Source: an uncultured Clostridia bacterium (lineage in GTDB: Bacteria > Bacillota > Clostridia > Lachnospirales > Anaerotignaceae). Taken from it: DNA of 35,459 nt. Positions within the stretch are counted from its first letter, which is position 1. The number at the start of each line of letters is the position of its first letter. The position numbers were made by a program, and so were the translations under genes. Where the stretch lies: contig CAMBLO010000026.1 of NCBI GenBank assembly GCA_945868505.1, positions 1 through 35,459 of the forward strand, written 5' to 3'. The notes under the pieces were generated by a model that saw nothing but the letters and a program-made list of their open reading frames with translations, did no database searches and was not told the DNA's origin. This document shows, piece by piece, positions 23,214 through 31,008 of the stretch.

Positions 23214-23978
23214 ATGACGGAACGTTTTGAAGTGACTGTTCCCGTATCGGGGGGATATGAGGAACGTTATGTTTACATTTGTTTGCCGAAATCTTATTTC
23301 CATCAGGAGGAAAGAAGATTTCCTGTTTTATATATGTTCGATGGGCATAATGTGTTTTTCGATGAGGATGCCACTTATGGCAAATCCTGGGGGATGGAAC
23401 GCTATATGGAACGCTCCCACACCCAGATGATTATTGTTGCGGTGGAATGTAGCCACGATCCTGATAATGGCAGATTGAAGGAATATGCACCTTTTTCCTT
23501 CCGCAATTCGGAAATTGGCGAGATCATTGGTACAGGAAAAATGACCATGGATTGGTTTGCCTATGAATTGAAGCCTTCTATTGATGAAAGCTTTCGTACC
23601 CTGCCCGACAGAGACCATACCTTTATCGCCGGCAGTTCCATGGGCGGGCTGATGAGCCTGTATGCTCTGATGCAGTATAATCATATTTATTCCCGTGCGG
23701 TGGCTCTGTCTCCCTCTTTGTGGACAGACCCCAGAAAAGTAAAAAATATGATTACCCGTGCCAAGCTGGATTCCCATACCATTTTGTATATGGATTATGG
23801 TTCTGAGGAATACAGAAACCACAAGGGGATTCGCCGCTTATACGGTGAAGTTTCTTCTATGCTGATACAGAAGGGCGTTATGCTGAACAGCCGTATCGTG
23901 CCCTATGGTGAGCATTGCGAAGCAAGCTGGGAACGGCAGATTCCATTTTTTATGCATACATTGTTATATCGCGGATAA
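23214..23978 (+). CDS. Alpha/beta-hydrolase, esterase D-like
   Basis: A 254-residue cytosolic hydrolase of the putative-esterase family (PF00756, esterase D/enterochelin-esterase type). The nucleophile elbow GSSMGG has Ser142; FPVLYMFDGHNVFFDE and the acidic DYGSEEYRNH segment are typical, and the catalytic His is probably in YGEHCEASW near the C-terminus. The physiological substrate is unknown. ATG 23214 has GGAGAG at good spacing; ATG 23199 (five residues longer) is the alternative. Transcribed from its own promoter and followed 54 bp later by an ATP-grasp gene, suggesting a linked ligase/hydrolase function. Confidence 0.88.
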   Translation: MTERFEVTVPVSGGYEERYVYICLPKSYFHQEERRFPVLYMFDGHNVFFDEDATYGKSWGMERYMERSHTQMIIVAVECSHDPDNGRLKEYAPFSFRNSEIGEIIGTGKMTMDWFAYELKPSIDESFRTLPDRDHTFIAGSSMGGLMSLYALMQYNHIYSRAVALSPSLWTDPRKVKNMITRAKLDSHTILYMDYGSEEYRNHKGIRRLYGEVSSMLIQKGVMLNSRIVPYGEHCEASWERQIPFFMHTLLYRG

Positions 23979-24032
23979 ATAAACATGATACAGAATACAT
24001 ACAAAAGAAGTGATAAAAGAACGGAGGTACCT

Positions 24033-25226
24033 ATGAAGAATTTTGTATTTATTTCCCCTAATTTTCCTACAAACTACTGGAGATTTTGCCGTGAATTGAA
24101 AAATAACGGTCTGAATGTGTTGGGCATCGGCGACCAGCCCTATGATGAGCTGAGCAATGACCTGAAAAACAGCCTGAACGAATACTATAAGGTAAGCAGT
24201 CTGGAAAATGAGGATGAAGTTTACCGTGCAGTGGCTTTCTTCATTTTCAAATACGGACGCATCGACTGGCTGGAATCCAATAATGAATACTGGCTGGAAA
24301 GAGACGCCAAACTGCGGACAGATTTCAACATCACATCCGGTTTCCAGACCGCCGATATTCCCCGCATCAAGTATAAATCCCAAATGAAGCAATACTATAA
24401 AAAAGCAGGTCTGGCAGTGGCTCGCTATTACTTGGTAAAAGATTTGGAAGGCTGCAAAAAGTTCATCAAGAAAGTGGGCTATCCCGTTGTGGCAAAGCCT
24501 GATAATGGCGTTGGGGCATCCCACAACTTCAAGATTGAAAATGAGGAACAGTTGATTGATTTCTATGGGCAGAGACATGAAGGCGTCACATATATCATGG
24601 AAGAATTCGTAAACGGGCAGGTTTGCTCCTATGATGCCATCGTGGATTCCAAGGGGGACATCATGTTCGAAGCAGGCAATCTGACACCCGGCTCTATCAT
24701 GGATATGGTAAATAAAAATGATGACTGTAAATTCTATATCCTGAAGGAACTGCCTGAAGATACGAAAAAAGCAGGCAGAGCAACGGTAAAACAATTCGGC
24801 GTAAAGAGCCGCTTCGTCCATCTGGAATTTTTCCGCCTGACACAGGATCAGAAGGGCCTGGGCAAGAAGGGCGATATCATGGGTCTGGAAGTCAATATGC
24901 GCCCCAGCGGCGGTTTCTCTCCCGATATGATCAACTTCGCCCACAGCACAGATGTTTACAAGATTTGGGCAGATATGATCGCCTTTGACAAATCCACAAA
25001 ACCCGAAGGCGAACACAATTACTGTGCTTACATTGGTCGCAGGGATGGCAAGGATTATGTGATGGATCACGATGCTGTTATGGCAAAATACGGCGGGAAC
25101 ATCAAAATGGCAGAACGTTTGCCCGATGCCTTGTCTGCCGCCATGGGCAATCAGGTTTACATGGCAAATTTCCGGACAGAAGAAGAAATGAACGAGTATT
25201 TCGAAACAGTAACAGAACTGAAATAA
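24033..25226 (+). CDS. ATP-grasp domain ligase of unknown substrate
   Basis: A 397-residue ATP-grasp protein. The N-terminal pre-ATP-grasp region (about 1-110) starts MKNFVFISPNFPTNYWRFCR; the ATP-binding part shows VGYPVVAKPDNGVGASHNFK and YIMEEFVNGQVCSYDAIVD, and the metal and nucleotide end shows MGLEVNMRPSGGFSPDMIN. The order resembles carbamoyl-phosphate-synthase-like or biotin-carboxylase-like ligases that join an acid to an amine or thiol. No substrate can be named. ACGGAGGT lies just before ATG 24033; an in-frame ATG at 23985 has no ribosome site. It shares an operon with the esterase and ends at a strong terminator. Confidence 0.88.
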   Translation: MKNFVFISPNFPTNYWRFCRELKNNGLNVLGIGDQPYDELSNDLKNSLNEYYKVSSLENEDEVYRAVAFFIFKYGRIDWLESNNEYWLERDAKLRTDFNITSGFQTADIPRIKYKSQMKQYYKKAGLAVARYYLVKDLEGCKKFIKKVGYPVVAKPDNGVGASHNFKIENEEQLIDFYGQRHEGVTYIMEEFVNGQVCSYDAIVDSKGDIMFEAGNLTPGSIMDMVNKNDDCKFYILKELPEDTKKAGRATVKQFGVKSRFVHLEFFRLTQDQKGLGKKGDIMGLEVNMRPSGGFSPDMINFAHSTDVYKIWADMIAFDKSTKPEGEHNYCAYIGRRDGKDYVMDHDAVMAKYGGNIKMAERLPDALSAAMGNQVYMANFRTEEEMNEYFETVTELK

Positions 25227-25234
25227 ATGACATA

Positions 25235-25270
25235 AAAAGAAGGACGGCATTATATTGTCGTCCTTCTTTT
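25235..25270. terminator. Bidirectional rho-independent terminator
   Basis: A perfect 12-bp stem (AAAAGAAGGACG at 25235-25246, CGTCCTTCTTTT at 25259-25270). It serves the ATP-grasp gene and possibly the convergent antiporter gene ending at 25297. Confidence 0.9.
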
Positions 25271-25296
25271 GTACAATTTTTTTCGATGCTGTTTTT

Positions 25297-26523
25297 TTAT
25301 TTTTCTGTGCCGGATAATTCCCCGGCCCATTCGAACCCTTTTTTCGCAACCACTACAGCAATCATTTCGTTCAAAACAGCCGCAGCGGCGATGGTACCCT
25401 GAATGATCGCAGCACATTCAGGAGCAGGCCCCGCCAGAATGGAAACGGTGATCCCGGTAAATACCAGAGATACGCCGGAGTGGGGCAGCAGTGTAAATCC
25501 AAGATATTTCTGGACAGTGGGCTGCATCCCTGTCATCTTTGCACCAAAACGTGCCCCGAAATATTTGCCGCAAGCACGAACCACAATATAAATAAGGGTA
25601 TAAAAACCTGCGCCCAGAATGGCATGATAATCAAGGGGTGCCCCAAGATTCAGGATGACGATAATCATGAAAATGCCCAGCAGCGGGTTGAAATCACGGA
25701 TGATCTGTTCCAAACGTTCTTCAGAGACCATGTTGGAGAAGGTGGCGGAAAACGCCATGCCCATCAGCATGAAATTCAGAAGAGGGGAGGGCATCAGGTA
25801 TGTGTTGCACAAATATCCCACAAAAGCTGTTACAACAACCATCACCATAAGGATGAGCAGTGTCTTACCCTTGGGTGCCTCTTTTTTCAGCAGCTTCCCT
25901 GCGGGAAAGCCTGTTACAAGGCCGATCAGCAAAGGCAGCAGAACCATTACGGGAATCATATACAAAGGCATCCCATCCCCGGAAATATGCCGTGCAACGA
26001 CTGCTACGGTTGTGAAAAAGACTGCTACACCTACCATATCATCCAGTGCAGCCATGGGGATCAATGTTTTTGTCACAGCGCCTTTGGTCTGAAATTCCTG
26101 TACGATGGATAACGCAGGTGCCGGTGCCGTAGCAAGAGCGATACCGCCGAACATGAATGCCAGATAAAGAGGCACACCGGAAAAATAGAAAATGATGGAA
26201 AAAGCTGCAGACACCAGCACAAAAGTCCCAAGGGACTGTGTCAGTGTGGTAACGATCAGTGCTTTCCCGTATGCCTTCAGGCGTTTCCATACCAGTTCTG
26301 TACCGATCATGAAACCTACGGCACATTCCAATACATGAATGATCGTCTGATAATATGACGTGCCGATCAGTTCATTGGGCATCAGCTGAAAAGCATAGGG
26401 CCCCAGCAGCATCCCGGCGATCAGCCAGCCCAAAATAGCGGGCAGTCTCAGTTTGGAAACGAGTTTCCCGATAAAGAATGCGATCACGATCGCAAGCATC
26501 CAACGTAATATGAGTCCAATCAT
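25297..26523 (-). CDS. Cation:proton antiporter, CPA2 (KefB/NapA-like) family
   Basis: A 408-residue membrane protein with about 12 membrane segments and almost no soluble part. LPAILGWLIAGMLLGPYAF near the start, the ATAPAPALSIVQEFQTKG segment and ALDDMVGVAVFF with the double-aspartate ion-binding pair are typical of the CPA2 monovalent cation/proton exchange family. It lacks the C-terminal TrkA-N/KTN domain of KefB/KefC, so it is probably a plain Na+/H+ or K+/H+ exchanger. The start overlaps the stop of the TetR gene by 4 bp (ATGA), so the regulator and transporter are one operon and the TetR protein very likely controls it. Confidence 0.9.
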   Translation of the reverse strand: MIGLILRWMLAIVIAFFIGKLVSKLRLPAILGWLIAGMLLGPYAFQLMPNELIGTSYYQTIIHVLECAVGFMIGTELVWKRLKAYGKALIVTTLTQSLGTFVLVSAAFSIIFYFSGVPLYLAFMFGGIALATAPAPALSIVQEFQTKGAVTKTLIPMAALDDMVGVAVFFTTVAVVARHISGDGMPLYMIPVMVLLPLLIGLVTGFPAGKLLKKEAPKGKTLLILMVMVVVTAFVGYLCNTYLMPSPLLNFMLMGMAFSATFSNMVSEERLEQIIRDFNPLLGIFMIIVILNLGAPLDYHAILGAGFYTLIYIVVRACGKYFGARFGAKMTGMQPTVQKYLGFTLLPHSGVSLVFTGITVSILAGPAPECAAIIQGTIAAAAVLNEMIAVVVAKKGFEWAGELSGTEK

Positions 26524-27128
26524 TGGTTTTTCCTCCTCGCAATGCCATATAGCATGAAATCTAAAATTTTCGGCAGATCTCTTTCATGGATATCCATTTT
26601 ATCTGATAATGATATATTTCGGCAGTTTCGGCTGCTGAATGAGCTGTTGAACATATCCTGCAGCATGGTGAAATAGGACATAGCCTCTTCTTCGGTAATC
26701 CCTTCACGCAGCTCTATGGTATGTAGAACCTGCCGATAGAAGGCTTTGTTCAAAGCATCGAATTCTTTTTTCAAAGCAGAGATTTGGTCATACAATGCTT
26801 CCGGCGGCTGCAAAACTGCATCGAAAAAGATACGGGCTTCCATCTCATGTTCATTGAAAAACGCCATTCGCACCCGCATATATTTTTCCAGATCATTGCC
26901 GATCTCTGCTTCCTTTAAACAGTTTGTCAAAGACTGAAAACATTCTGCAACGCAGGAAAGATATAAAGCATCCTTATTTTTAAAATTATGATATAGCAAT
27001 CCTTTTGGGATGCCTGCTTCACAAATGGCGTTCAGGGATGCCCCACGATATCCTTTTGAGCCAAATTCCTGCATAGCTCGATCCAGTATTTTTTTCTTTG
27101 TCAATTCTGTTTTTTCTGCCTTTTTCAT
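26520..27128 (-). CDS. TetR/AcrR-family transcriptional regulator
   Basis: A 202-residue repressor. The helix-turn-helix lies at about 10-57 (KKKILDRAMQEFGSKGYRGA, then SLNAICEAGIPKGLLYHNFK), followed by a helical ligand domain with an Asp/Glu-rich pocket region and a basic end (GIARRKNQ). TGGAGG precedes ATG 27128. A palindromic operator overlaps its own promoter, so it is probably autoregulated and controls the antiporter gene that follows with a 4-bp overlap. The inducer is unknown. Confidence 0.93.
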   Translation of the reverse strand: MKKAEKTELTKKKILDRAMQEFGSKGYRGASLNAICEAGIPKGLLYHNFKNKDALYLSCVAECFQSLTNCLKEAEIGNDLEKYMRVRMAFFNEHEMEARIFFDAVLQPPEALYDQISALKKEFDALNKAFYRQVLHTIELREGITEEEAMSYFTMLQDMFNSSFSSRNCRNISLSDKMDIHERDLPKILDFMLYGIARRKNQ

Positions 27129-27139
27129 GTTTATCCTCC

Positions 27140-27170
27140 ATTATAGACCGACCAGTCTATTATGATACAA
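27140..27170 (-). promoter_or_regulatory. TetR promoter and operator
   Basis: On the minus strand a perfect TATAAT (27145-27140) follows a weak TTGTAT (27170-27165). Between and over them is the inverted repeat ATAGAC (27143-27148) and GTCTAT (27155-27160), within TAGACCGACCAGTCTA, very like operators of TetR-family repressors. Confidence 0.75.
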
Positions 27171-27232
27171 AGGAAAGGAATAGTCAATCTTATTTTCCCT
27201 TTCTCGAAGATTTTTTGGCAACATTCGTATAA

Positions 27233-27268
27233 AAAAACAGCATCGTCCACAAGCCTGTGAGCGATGCC
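27233..27268 (-). terminator. Rho-independent terminator on the minus strand, no gene upstream
   Basis: GCATCG (27240-27245) pairs with CGATGC (27262-27267), with inner CAC/GTG pairing and a 6-nt loop, then a T run on the minus strand. It lies upstream of the TetR promoter and no coding gene ends here. Confidence 0.7.
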
Positions 27269-27269
27269 A

Positions 27270-27630
27270 TTTCTAGTCGTGTTGCTATTTATTTGTTATT
27301 TGATCCCATTTTATTGTGCTTGTGCATTTTATTTTGGGTCGATTCTCCATAAAATTTTGTCCCGCTTGAACTACACCCGAGGCAAATCCAGAGCCTTCAA
27401 AAGACGTCCTTTCCCTCGCCATCCCCTCACGTCCTCCTCACGCCCATTCGCCCCTGCGGGGGAGCAAAACACCGTGAAAGCTTCTCTGATTTCTCATTCA
27501 AGATTCATTCGAAATCGCCCCGAATCCATTGAAAACACTGGACTTTTTGCAGATAAAAAGCCAGAGGACGTGCGTGTGGGGTGGGGAGAAATTATGATGT
27601 GAATCTGAGAGGTCGAAATCGGAATCAGCT
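27270..27630 (-). ncRNA. Candidate structured RNA or intergenic repeat
   Basis: A 360-bp stretch between the guaA terminator and the minus-strand terminator at 27233-27268. It has no credible gene. CACGTCCTC (27428-27436) pairs perfectly with GAGGACGTG (27564-27572), and flanking CCATCCCC and GGGGTGG can extend the pairing, enclosing about 130 nt. A short CCCC/GGGG hairpin lies inside. The order structure then terminator suggests a minus-strand transcript. I find no strong promoter and match no known RNA class by eye, so a degenerate repeat is equally possible. Confidence 0.35.
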
Positions 27631-27672
27631 CAAAAAAAGAACCCAAGCAGCTCGATGTGAACTACTTGGGTT
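27631..27672 (-). terminator. Rho-independent terminator of guaA
   Basis: AACCCAAG (27640-27647) pairs with CTTGGGTT (27665-27672), followed on the minus strand by a run of seven T residues. It lies 70 bp after the guaA stop. Confidence 0.85.
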
Positions 27673-27743
27673 TTGGTTTTGATGTGAAATTGATGGTCCA
27701 AAATCTTGGGTAAAAAGGCCCAAAATTATTGGAACGAGAACAT

Positions 27744-29282
27744 TTATTCCCACTCGATGGTTGCGGGCGGTTTAGAGGTGATATCGTAAACGATACGGTT
27801 TACGTGTTTCACTTCGTTGACGATACGGGTGGAAACCTTATCCAGCACATCATAGGGGATTCTAGCCCAATCGGCTGTCATAAAGTCTGTTGTTGTCACG
27901 CCGCGCAGAGCGATAGTGTAATCGTATGTTCTGAAATCGCCCATAACACCAACGGAACGAACATCGGTGATGACTGCGAAATACTGGTTGATGTCTCTGT
28001 CCAGACCGGCTTTTGCAATCTCTTCCCGGAAGATGGCATCGGCATCCTGCAAAATAGCAACTTTTTCTTCTGTTACTTCACCAATGACACGCACGCCTAA
28101 GCCGGGACCGGGGAAGGGCTGTCTCCATACCAGATATTCAGGCAGACCCAGTTCCAGACCCATCTGGCGGACTTCATCCTTGAACAGCAGGCGCAGGGGT
28201 TCGATCAGCTCTTCAAAATCAACAACGGAGGGCAGACCGCCTACGTTGTGGTGAGATTTGATGACTGCAGAATCGCCAAGGCCGCTTTCGATGATATCGG
28301 GATAGATGGTACCCTGTACCAGGAAATCTACCTTGCCGATTTTCTTTGCTTCATCTTCGAATACGCGGATAAATTCTTCACCGATCAGCTTTCGTTTCTG
28401 TTCAGGGTCTGTTACGCCTTTCAGCTTGCTCAGGAAACGTTCTTGGGCATTTGCTCTTACAAAATGGGAATCGAAATAGCCGTCGAAGATCTGTTCCACT
28501 TCGTCGCCTTCGTTTTTACGCATCAAGCCATGGTCAACGAATACACAGGTCAGCTGTTTGCCGATGGCCTTGGAAACCAGAGCAGCAACCACACTGGAGT
28601 CTACGCCGCCGGAAAGGGCGCAAAGTGCTTTGCCGTCGCCTACCTGTTCGCGGATGCGTTTGATCTGGTCCTCGATATAGTTTGTCATAGTCCAGTCGCC
28701 CTTGCAGCCGCAGACTTCAAAGAGGAAGTTGCGGATCATTTCAGAGCCTTTTGGTGTATGGTTTACTTCGGGATGGAACTGAACACCATAGAAGCCTTTT
28801 GCTTCACATTCGATGGCAGCCGCAGGGCAGGTGGGGGTTGTACCAATCACACGGAAGCCTTCGGGCAGTTTGGTTACATAGTCTGTGTGGCTCATCCAGC
28901 AGATTTCGTTGGCATCGATACCTTTCAGCAGTTTGCTTGTGGTATCAAATTTTACTTCTGCTTTGCCATATTCGCTCAGCTCCGCAGCATGACCAACCTT
29001 GCCGCCCAGTGTGTATGCCATCAACTGGCAGCCATAGCAGATGCCCAGCACAGGCACGCCCAGTTCAAACAGGGCAGGGTCTACCTTGGGAGAGGCTTCT
29101 TCATAAACGCTGTTGGGGCCGCCCGTGAAGATAATACCCTTTGGATTTTTTGCCTTGATTTCTTCCAAGGATTTTTTCCAGGGCATAATTTCACAGTATA
29201 CATGGTGTTCTCTGACACGGCGTGCGATCAGCTGATTATACTGACCGCCGAAGTCCAGAATGAGGATCATTTCTTGATTCAT
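27744..29282 (-). CDS. guaA: GMP synthase (glutamine-hydrolysing)
   Basis: A 512-residue GuaA that aminates XMP to GMP using ATP and glutamine. The class I glutamine amidotransferase domain (about 1-190) has catalytic Cys82 ([15 protein letters not shown]) and the His-Glu pair in [11 protein letters not shown]. The ATP-pyrophosphatase domain (about 200-395) has the PP-loop [10 protein letters not shown]. The C-terminal dimerisation domain ends in [17 protein letters not shown], the classic GuaA end. Length is normal. GGAGGG precedes ATG 29282. It has its own promoter and a leader hairpin, and faces away from a purine permease gene. Confidence 0.97.
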   Translation of the reverse strand: MNQEMILILDFGGQYNQLIARRVREHHVYCEIMPWKKSLEEIKAKNPKGIIFTGGPNSVYEEASPKVDPALFELGVPVLGICYGCQLMAYTLGGKVGHAAELSEYGKAEVKFDTTSKLLKGIDANEICWMSHTDYVTKLPEGFRVIGTTPTCPAAAIECEAKGFYGVQFHPEVNHTPKGSEMIRNFLFEVCGCKGDWTMTNYIEDQIKRIREQVGDGKALCALSGGVDSSVVAALVSKAIGKQLTCVFVDHGLMRKNEGDEVEQIFDGYFDSHFVRANAQERFLSKLKGVTDPEQKRKLIGEEFIRVFEDEAKKIGKVDFLVQGTIYPDIIESGLGDSAVIKSHHNVGGLPSVVDFEELIEPLRLLFKDEVRQMGLELGLPEYLVWRQPFPGPGLGVRVIGEVTEEKVAILQDADAIFREEIAKAGLDRDINQYFAVITDVRSVGVMGDFRTYDYTIALRGVTTTDFMTADWARIPYDVLDKVSTRIVNEVKHVNRIVYDITSKPPATIEWE

Positions 29283-29324
29283 CGTATCCCTCCATTAAAT
29301 ATCTTTTGTTTGAAAAATAGGAAA

Positions 29325-29345
29325 ACCGTCGGTCAGGCCGACGGT
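29325..29345 (-). promoter_or_regulatory. Hairpin in the guaA leader, possible attenuator
   Basis: ACCGTCGG (29325-29332) pairs with CCGACGGT (29338-29345) over a 5-nt loop. On the minus strand it is followed by TTTTCC and T-rich DNA. It lies about 24 bp after the guaA -10 box. It could be a weak terminator or a stabilising 5' hairpin. Confidence 0.5.
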
Positions 29346-29368
29346 CGTCTGTCATCTTTACTTTATTT

Positions 29369-29397
29369 ATTTTATCATAGGCGCAGTGGATTGACAA
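29369..29397 (-). promoter_or_regulatory. Promoter of guaA
   Basis: On the minus strand TTGTCA (29397-29392), a 17-bp spacer and TAAAAT (29374-29369), about 87 bp before the start codon. Confidence 0.65.
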
Positions 29398-29513
29398 GAG
29401 AAAACGGCGGATTCAAGAGTATTTTTCCATGGAAAAGGCTAAAATATTTCAGGAAAAAGTTATATTTTCATTTGTTAAAATAGCTCTTTCGCTTCTGTGA
29501 GGAAAAGGTTTTC

Positions 29514-29542
29514 TTGCGGATTTTTGAAAAAAAAGGTATACT
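29514..29542 (+). promoter_or_regulatory. Promoter of the purine permease gene
   Basis: TTGCGG (29514-29519), a 17-bp spacer and TATACT (29537-29542). Only about 40 bp separate it from the start, so no purine riboswitch fits in the leader. Confidence 0.6.
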
Positions 29543-29582
29543 GTATTTGATTATGTTCTTTGAATTAAAAGGAGGGAATATT

Positions 29583-30920
29583 TTGAGTTTCATCGAAAAA
29601 AGTTTCAAATTAAAGGAAAACAAAACAACCATGAAAACCGAGATTACGGCAGGCATAACTACCTTTATGACCATGGCGTACATTCTGGTAGTAAATCCCA
29701 GCATCTTGTCCATCACAGGTATGGATTATGGTGCATTGCTGACGGCAACTTGTATCGCATCTGCTCTGGGGACGTTCTTTATGGCGTTCTTTGCCAACTA
29801 TCCTTTCGTTCTGGCTCCCGGCATGGGTCTGAACGCATACTTTGCTTATACCATCTGTGCCCAGTATGGGTATGGCTGGGAAGTGGCTTTGGCAGCTGTA
29901 TTTATGGAAGGTATTATCTTTATCATTCTTTCCGCAGTCAATGTTCGTGAAGCCATCTTCAACGCTATCCCTGCAAACATGAAAAAAGCGGTCAGTGTTG
30001 GGATCGGTATGTTTATCGCCTTTATTGGTCTGCAGAATGCAGGTGTTATCGTAAACAATCCAGCTACCTGCGTAAGCCTTGGCAACGTAAGATCTGTATC
30101 TGTTGCGCTGGCGCTGATCGGCACGGTCATCACACTGGTGCTAGTCATCAGAAAGGTGAAAGGGGCACTGTTACTGGGTATCCTGATCACATGGCTGCTG
30201 GGTATCGTTTGCCAGCTGACAGGCATCTATGTCGTAGATATCGAAGCAGGAGCATATTCTTTGATCCCCACAGGCATCGTTTCTGCACCCCCCAGCATCA
30301 TGCCCATCGCAGGCAAACTGAGTTTCTCAGGCATTTCTGTATTTGATTTTATCGTGGTCATCTTTGCGTTCCTGTTCGTTGACCTGTTTGATACACTGGG
30401 CACATTGATCGGTGTATCCACAAAAGCAGGCTTCTTGGATCAGGATGGCAAGCTGCCCAAGATCAAAGGTGCACTGTTTGCCGATGCCTTGGCAACAACC
30501 ATCGGTGCAGTTTTGGGTACATCTACAGTAACTACATTTGTGGAATCTGCTTCCGGTGTTTCCGACGGCGGCAGAACTGGTCTGACTGCTTTGACAGCAG
30601 GTATCCTGTTCTTGGTAGCACTGATGTTCTCTCCCATCCTGACAACCATCCCTTCTTTTGCAACTACTCCTGCTTTGGTGGTCGTTGGTCTGATGATGGC
30701 GGAAAATGTGAGAGATATCAACTTTTCTGATTATACAGAAGGGTTCCCTGCTTTTATGACCATACTGATGATGATCGTATGCTACAGCATTTCTGAAGGT
30801 TTGGTATTCGGTGTACTCTCCTATGTACTGCTGAAAATATTCAGTGGCAGAAAGAGCGAATTGAACCCTGTGATCGTTATTATCGCCTTCCTGTTCTTCC
30901 TGAAGCTGATCCTCTCCTGA
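29583..30920 (+). CDS. NCS2-family purine permease, AzgA type (guanine/hypoxanthine)
   Basis: A 445-residue transporter with about 12-14 membrane segments. The N-terminus TEITAGITTFMTMAYILVVN is the hallmark of AzgA-like nucleobase permeases; later blocks FVDLFDTLGTLIGVSTKAG and GTSTVTTFVESASGVSDGGR form the substrate-binding core. The family imports guanine, hypoxanthine or adenine with protons; guaA on the opposite side suits a purine role. The start is TTG 29583, 5-6 bp after AGGAGGG; the in-frame ATG at 29514 coincides with the promoter and has no ribosome site. Confidence 0.93.
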   Translation: MSFIEKSFKLKENKTTMKTEITAGITTFMTMAYILVVNPSILSITGMDYGALLTATCIASALGTFFMAFFANYPFVLAPGMGLNAYFAYTICAQYGYGWEVALAAVFMEGIIFIILSAVNVREAIFNAIPANMKKAVSVGIGMFIAFIGLQNAGVIVNNPATCVSLGNVRSVSVALALIGTVITLVLVIRKVKGALLLGILITWLLGIVCQLTGIYVVDIEAGAYSLIPTGIVSAPPSIMPIAGKLSFSGISVFDFIVVIFAFLFVDLFDTLGTLIGVSTKAGFLDQDGKLPKIKGALFADALATTIGAVLGTSTVTTFVESASGVSDGGRTGLTALTAGILFLVALMFSPILTTIPSFATTPALVVVGLMMAENVRDINFSDYTEGFPAFMTILMMIVCYSISEGLVFGVLSYVLLKIFSGRKSELNPVIVIIAFLFFLKLILS

Positions 30921-30929
30921 TCTGACTGC

Positions 30930-30957
30930 TTGCATTTGAGGGGGAACGTGTTATAAT
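30930..30957 (+). promoter_or_regulatory. Promoter of the phosphofructokinase gene
   Basis: TTGCAT (30930-30935), a 16-bp spacer and a perfect TATAAT (30952-30957) with a TGn extension. It begins 10 bp after the permease stop. Confidence 0.7.
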
Positions 30958-31008
30958 GAGAGGAAACAAGCGAGGGATATCCCTTTGGGGTAAGAAAGGA
31001 AGTTTACT

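Noticed and set aside
23964..25349. A 461-codon minus-strand frame opposite the ATP-grasp gene
   Set aside because: It overlaps a clear ATP-grasp gene, runs through a perfect terminator and has no ribosome site.
27264..27602. A 112-codon plus-strand frame in the gap before guaA
   Set aside because: It starts inside a terminator hairpin, has no ribosome site, and its low-complexity basic end corresponds to the paired GC-rich segments; a structured or repeat origin fits better.
28248..29483. A 411-codon plus-strand frame opposite guaA
   Set aside because: guaA is certain on the other strand; the frame crosses the guaA promoter and leader and has no motif.
29283..29582. Purine riboswitch between guaA and the AzgA permease gene
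   Set aside because: Neither leader shows the two conserved loops and junction of the class, and the permease leader is too short to hold one.
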